DNA from: an uncultured Eubacteriales bacterium
GTDB taxonomy: Bacteria; Bacillota; Clostridia; Oscillospirales; Oscillospiraceae
Assembly (NCBI GenBank): GCA_900551495.1
Contig: URWG01000032.1
Coordinates: 1 to 14,603, forward strand
DNA: 14,603 nt
Direction of reading: 5' to 3'
This document shows, in pieces, positions 13,027 to 14,603 of the stretch; position 1 is the stretch's first letter, and each line of letters starts with the position of its first letter. The notes beneath the pieces are model-generated. The model ran no database searches and had not been told where the DNA came from. It saw only the letters and a program-made list of their open reading frames with translations. The position numbers were made by a program, and so were the translations under genes.

Positions 13027-13044
13027 CGTTTCTACCGTATGCAA

Positions 13045-13069
13045 GCGCTCCGGTGGTTTGCCGGAGCGC
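13045..13069 (-). terminator. GC-rich hairpin between the hydantoinase and methyltransferase genes
   Basis: GCGCTCCGG (13045-13053) and CCGGAGCGC (13061-13069) pair over nine bases with a seven-base loop. On the minus strand only TTG follows, not a T run, so this is a weak or incomplete terminator. It ends 18 bases before the ATG of the methyltransferase and could instead affect its translation or protect processed RNA. Confidence 0.45.
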
Positions 13070-13089
13070 CGCAGTTTCCTTATCGGTAA

Positions 13090-14460
13090 TTAAAGACAGC
13101 ACTTGCCGCGCGGAATATACCGTCCGCCGCAATCCTCCAGCACCTTGCCGTTCTCAACGGACAGCTTGCCGCGCAGCCAGACCTGCGCAATGTGTCCTGC
13201 GATCCGCGTTCCCTCATAGGGCGCGTAATCCACGTTTGCCACCTGATCCGCCGCCGTGATCGTCGTCGTGCCCTCGGGGTCATAGACCACAATGTCCGCA
13301 TCCGCGCCGACCGCGATCCGACCCTTACGCGGGAAGGCGCCGTAGAGCTTCGCGGGAGCCTCGGACAGCACCTCCGCCATCCGCTCCGCACTGATCCTGC
13401 CCGCAGCGACGCCGTAGGTATACATCAGAACGCCGCGCGTCTCCACGCCGGGCATACCGCCGGGGATCTTCGTAAAGTCCCCGCGCCCCGCGTCCTTCTG
13501 CTTGAGGGTAAAGCTGCAATGGTCGGTCGAAACGGTTTGAATTTCGCCGTCCTCCAATGCCTTCCAAAGCGCCTCATTGTCGGAGGGCTTCCGCAGCGGC
13601 GGCGCACAGACATATTTCGCGCCCTCAAAATCGGGCAGCGAATAGCGCGAATCGTCCAGCAGCAGGTAATGCGGACAGGTCTCGACATAAACCTTGCGTC
13701 CGCGGGCACGCGCCGCCTCGATCTCGCGCAGCCCCGCCTCGCTCGACAGGTGGACGATCACAACGGGCGTATCGGCGACCTCCGCCATTTTCAGCAGACG
13801 GCTGATCGCCTCCGCCTCCAAAATTGCGGGGCGGCACCTCGGATGCGCCGCGGGAGAAAGCTCGCCCGCCGCCTTACTCTCGGAGATGAGCGCGTCGATC
13901 ACGCCCGCGTTTTCGCAGTGGACGCCTGCAATGCCGCCCAGCTCCTTGAGCTTTTGCAGTGCCTTGAACATCGCCTCGTCACCGATCATCATGGCGGGAT
14001 AGGTCATGTACATTTTGAAGGAGCTGATGCCCTGCTCGAACATAGCGGGCAGCTCGGCAATGATCTCGTCGTTCCAGTCGTCGATGGTCATATGGAAGCC
14101 GTAGTCGCAGGCAGTGCGTCCGTCCGCCTTTTTGTGCCACAGGTCCAGCCCGTATTGCAGCGTCTCGCCTTTGTTCGGGCAGGCAAAGTCAATGACCATG
14201 GTCGTACCGCCGCGCAAAGCCGACCGACCGCCTGTGTAGAAGTCATCCGCCGTCGTCGTATTGCAGACGTCAAGGTCGAAGTGCGTGTGCGCGTCGATAA
14301 AGCCCGGGAAGAGGAGCTTGCCGCCGACGTCAATCACCTCCGCACCGTCGCAGGTCAGATCAGGTGCGATTTTTTCAATCATTTCTCCGTCGATCAGCAC
14401 GTCCGCACGCTCCGTAGCGCAGGCATTGACGACCGTGCCGCCTTTGAGAAGCTTTTTCAT
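13090..14460 (-). CDS. Dihydropyrimidinase / D-hydantoinase (cyclic amidohydrolase)
   Basis: This enzyme hydrolyses the ring amide of dihydropyrimidines or 5-substituted hydantoins to N-carbamoyl amino acids; it is a cytoplasmic amidohydrolase with a two-metal TIM barrel. The 456-residue protein has normal length. The metal ligands are all visible: HTH (His58, His60), the lysine that becomes carboxylated in SSFKMYMTY (Lys149), GVHCEN (His181), VHLSSEAG (His237) and STDHCSF (Asp313). Tyr154 matches the substrate-binding tyrosine of hydantoinases. The ATG at 14458-14460 has AAGGAG about nine bases upstream. No carbamoylase, dihydropyrimidine dehydrogenase or permease gene lies beside it in the window, so a pyrimidine-degradation role is likely but not proven; the upstream neighbour is outside the window. 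Allantoinase and dihydroorotase are related, but the motif set fits hydantoinase best. Confidence 0.9.
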   Translation of the reverse strand: MKKLLKGGTVVNACATERADVLIDGEMIEKIAPDLTCDGAEVIDVGGKLLFPGFIDAHTHFDLDVCNTTTADDFYTGGRSALRGGTTMVIDFACPNKGETLQYGLDLWHKKADGRTACDYGFHMTIDDWNDEIIAELPAMFEQGISSFKMYMTYPAMMIGDEAMFKALQKLKELGGIAGVHCENAGVIDALISESKAAGELSPAAHPRCRPAILEAEAISRLLKMAEVADTPVVIVHLSSEAGLREIEAARARGRKVYVETCPHYLLLDDSRYSLPDFEGAKYVCAPPLRKPSDNEALWKALEDGEIQTVSTDHCSFTLKQKDAGRGDFTKIPGGMPGVETRGVLMYTYGVAAGRISAERMAEVLSEAPAKLYGAFPRKGRIAVGADADIVVYDPEGTTTITAADQVANVDYAPYEGTRIAGHIAQVWLRGKLSVENGKVLEDCGGRYIPRGKCCL

Positions 14461-14603
14461 GGGAACACACTCCTTTTATTCTGATTGTATTTATAGGGAA
14501 CCTCTGAATAAATCCCCGTCGGCGGACATCGGAGCTTTTTTGCCAATCCATCGGTTTGAAAAACTTGAAATATTGCGCAGCCGTTGGCGACAAAGGAGCC
14601 TTA
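14461..14603. other. Unassigned upstream region of the hydantoinase gene
   Basis: This end stretch holds the hydantoinase ribosome-binding site (AAGGAG on the minus strand near 14471-14476). An AT-rich segment includes TACAAT (rc of 14484-14489) and TATAAA (rc of 14490-14495) that could be a -10 box, but no good -35 box stands at the right distance. The remaining bases from about 14495 show no convincing gene; GGGAACCTCTGAATAAATCC (14496-14515) and the following sequence could belong to a repeat or mobile-element end that continues beyond the window, which I cannot test. Confidence 0.3.

Noticed and set aside
13027..13044. TTG start six codons upstream in methyltransferase paralog 2
   Set aside because: It lies at the base of a hairpin with no ribosome-binding site, and alignment with the paralog supports the ATG at 13026.
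13192..14484. 430-residue open frame opposite the hydantoinase
   Set aside because: Shadow of a gene with all metal ligands intact; it starts inside that gene and has no start signal.

Overview
The window looks like part of a chromosome from a GC-rich, Gram-positive anaerobe of the class Clostridia, probably an Oscillospirales-type gut bacterium. The reasons are the strong GGAGG ribosome-binding sites, sigma-A-like promoters with 17-base spacers, simple hairpin terminators, and the gene order pyrH-frr-uppS-cdsA-dxr-rseP-ispG, which is usual in that class. The taxonomic call is inference; no rRNA or marker phylogeny is available here.

Left part (1-5,538, all on the minus strand): a compact housekeeping operon. 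From its promoter at about 5,604 it reads UMP kinase (pyrH), ribosome recycling factor (frr), a 254-base gap, undecaprenyl diphosphate synthase (uppS), CDP-diglyceride synthase (cdsA), DXP reductoisomerase (dxr), the site-2 protease RseP, and the first 70 codons of ispG. Apart from that gap, the genes abut or overlap by a few bases. They link isoprenoid precursor synthesis (dxr, ispG) to the lipid carrier of the cell wall (uppS), phospholipid synthesis (cdsA), membrane proteolysis (rseP) and translation or nucleotide supply (frr, pyrH). A strong terminator-like hairpin sits directly against the uppS ribosome-binding site, with no room for a promoter after it.

Middle part (5,539-10,364, plus strand): three separately transcribed genes, each with its own promoter and terminator. 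They are glutaminyl-tRNA synthetase (glnS), a six-helix membrane protein of unknown function, and a membrane-anchored protein combining a TPR-like region, a chitobiase-C-terminal-like domain and internalin/SDS22-type leucine-rich repeats. A 19-bp hairpin at 10,315-10,358 serves as a shared terminator with the convergent gene that follows.

Right part (10,365-14,603, minus strand): a four-helix membrane protein with an acidic repeat tail, preceded by a promoter and a roughly 170-base leader rich in hairpins; two tandem, overlapping paralogous TrmH/SpoU RNA methyltransferases; and a dihydropyrimidinase/hydantoinase. The last 143 bases hold the hydantoinase ribosome-binding site and sequence I cannot assign.

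I see no CRISPR array, tRNA, rRNA, transposase or defence system. The least explained elements are the structured leader at 11,188-11,317 and the frr-uppS gap with its terminator and inverted repeats.
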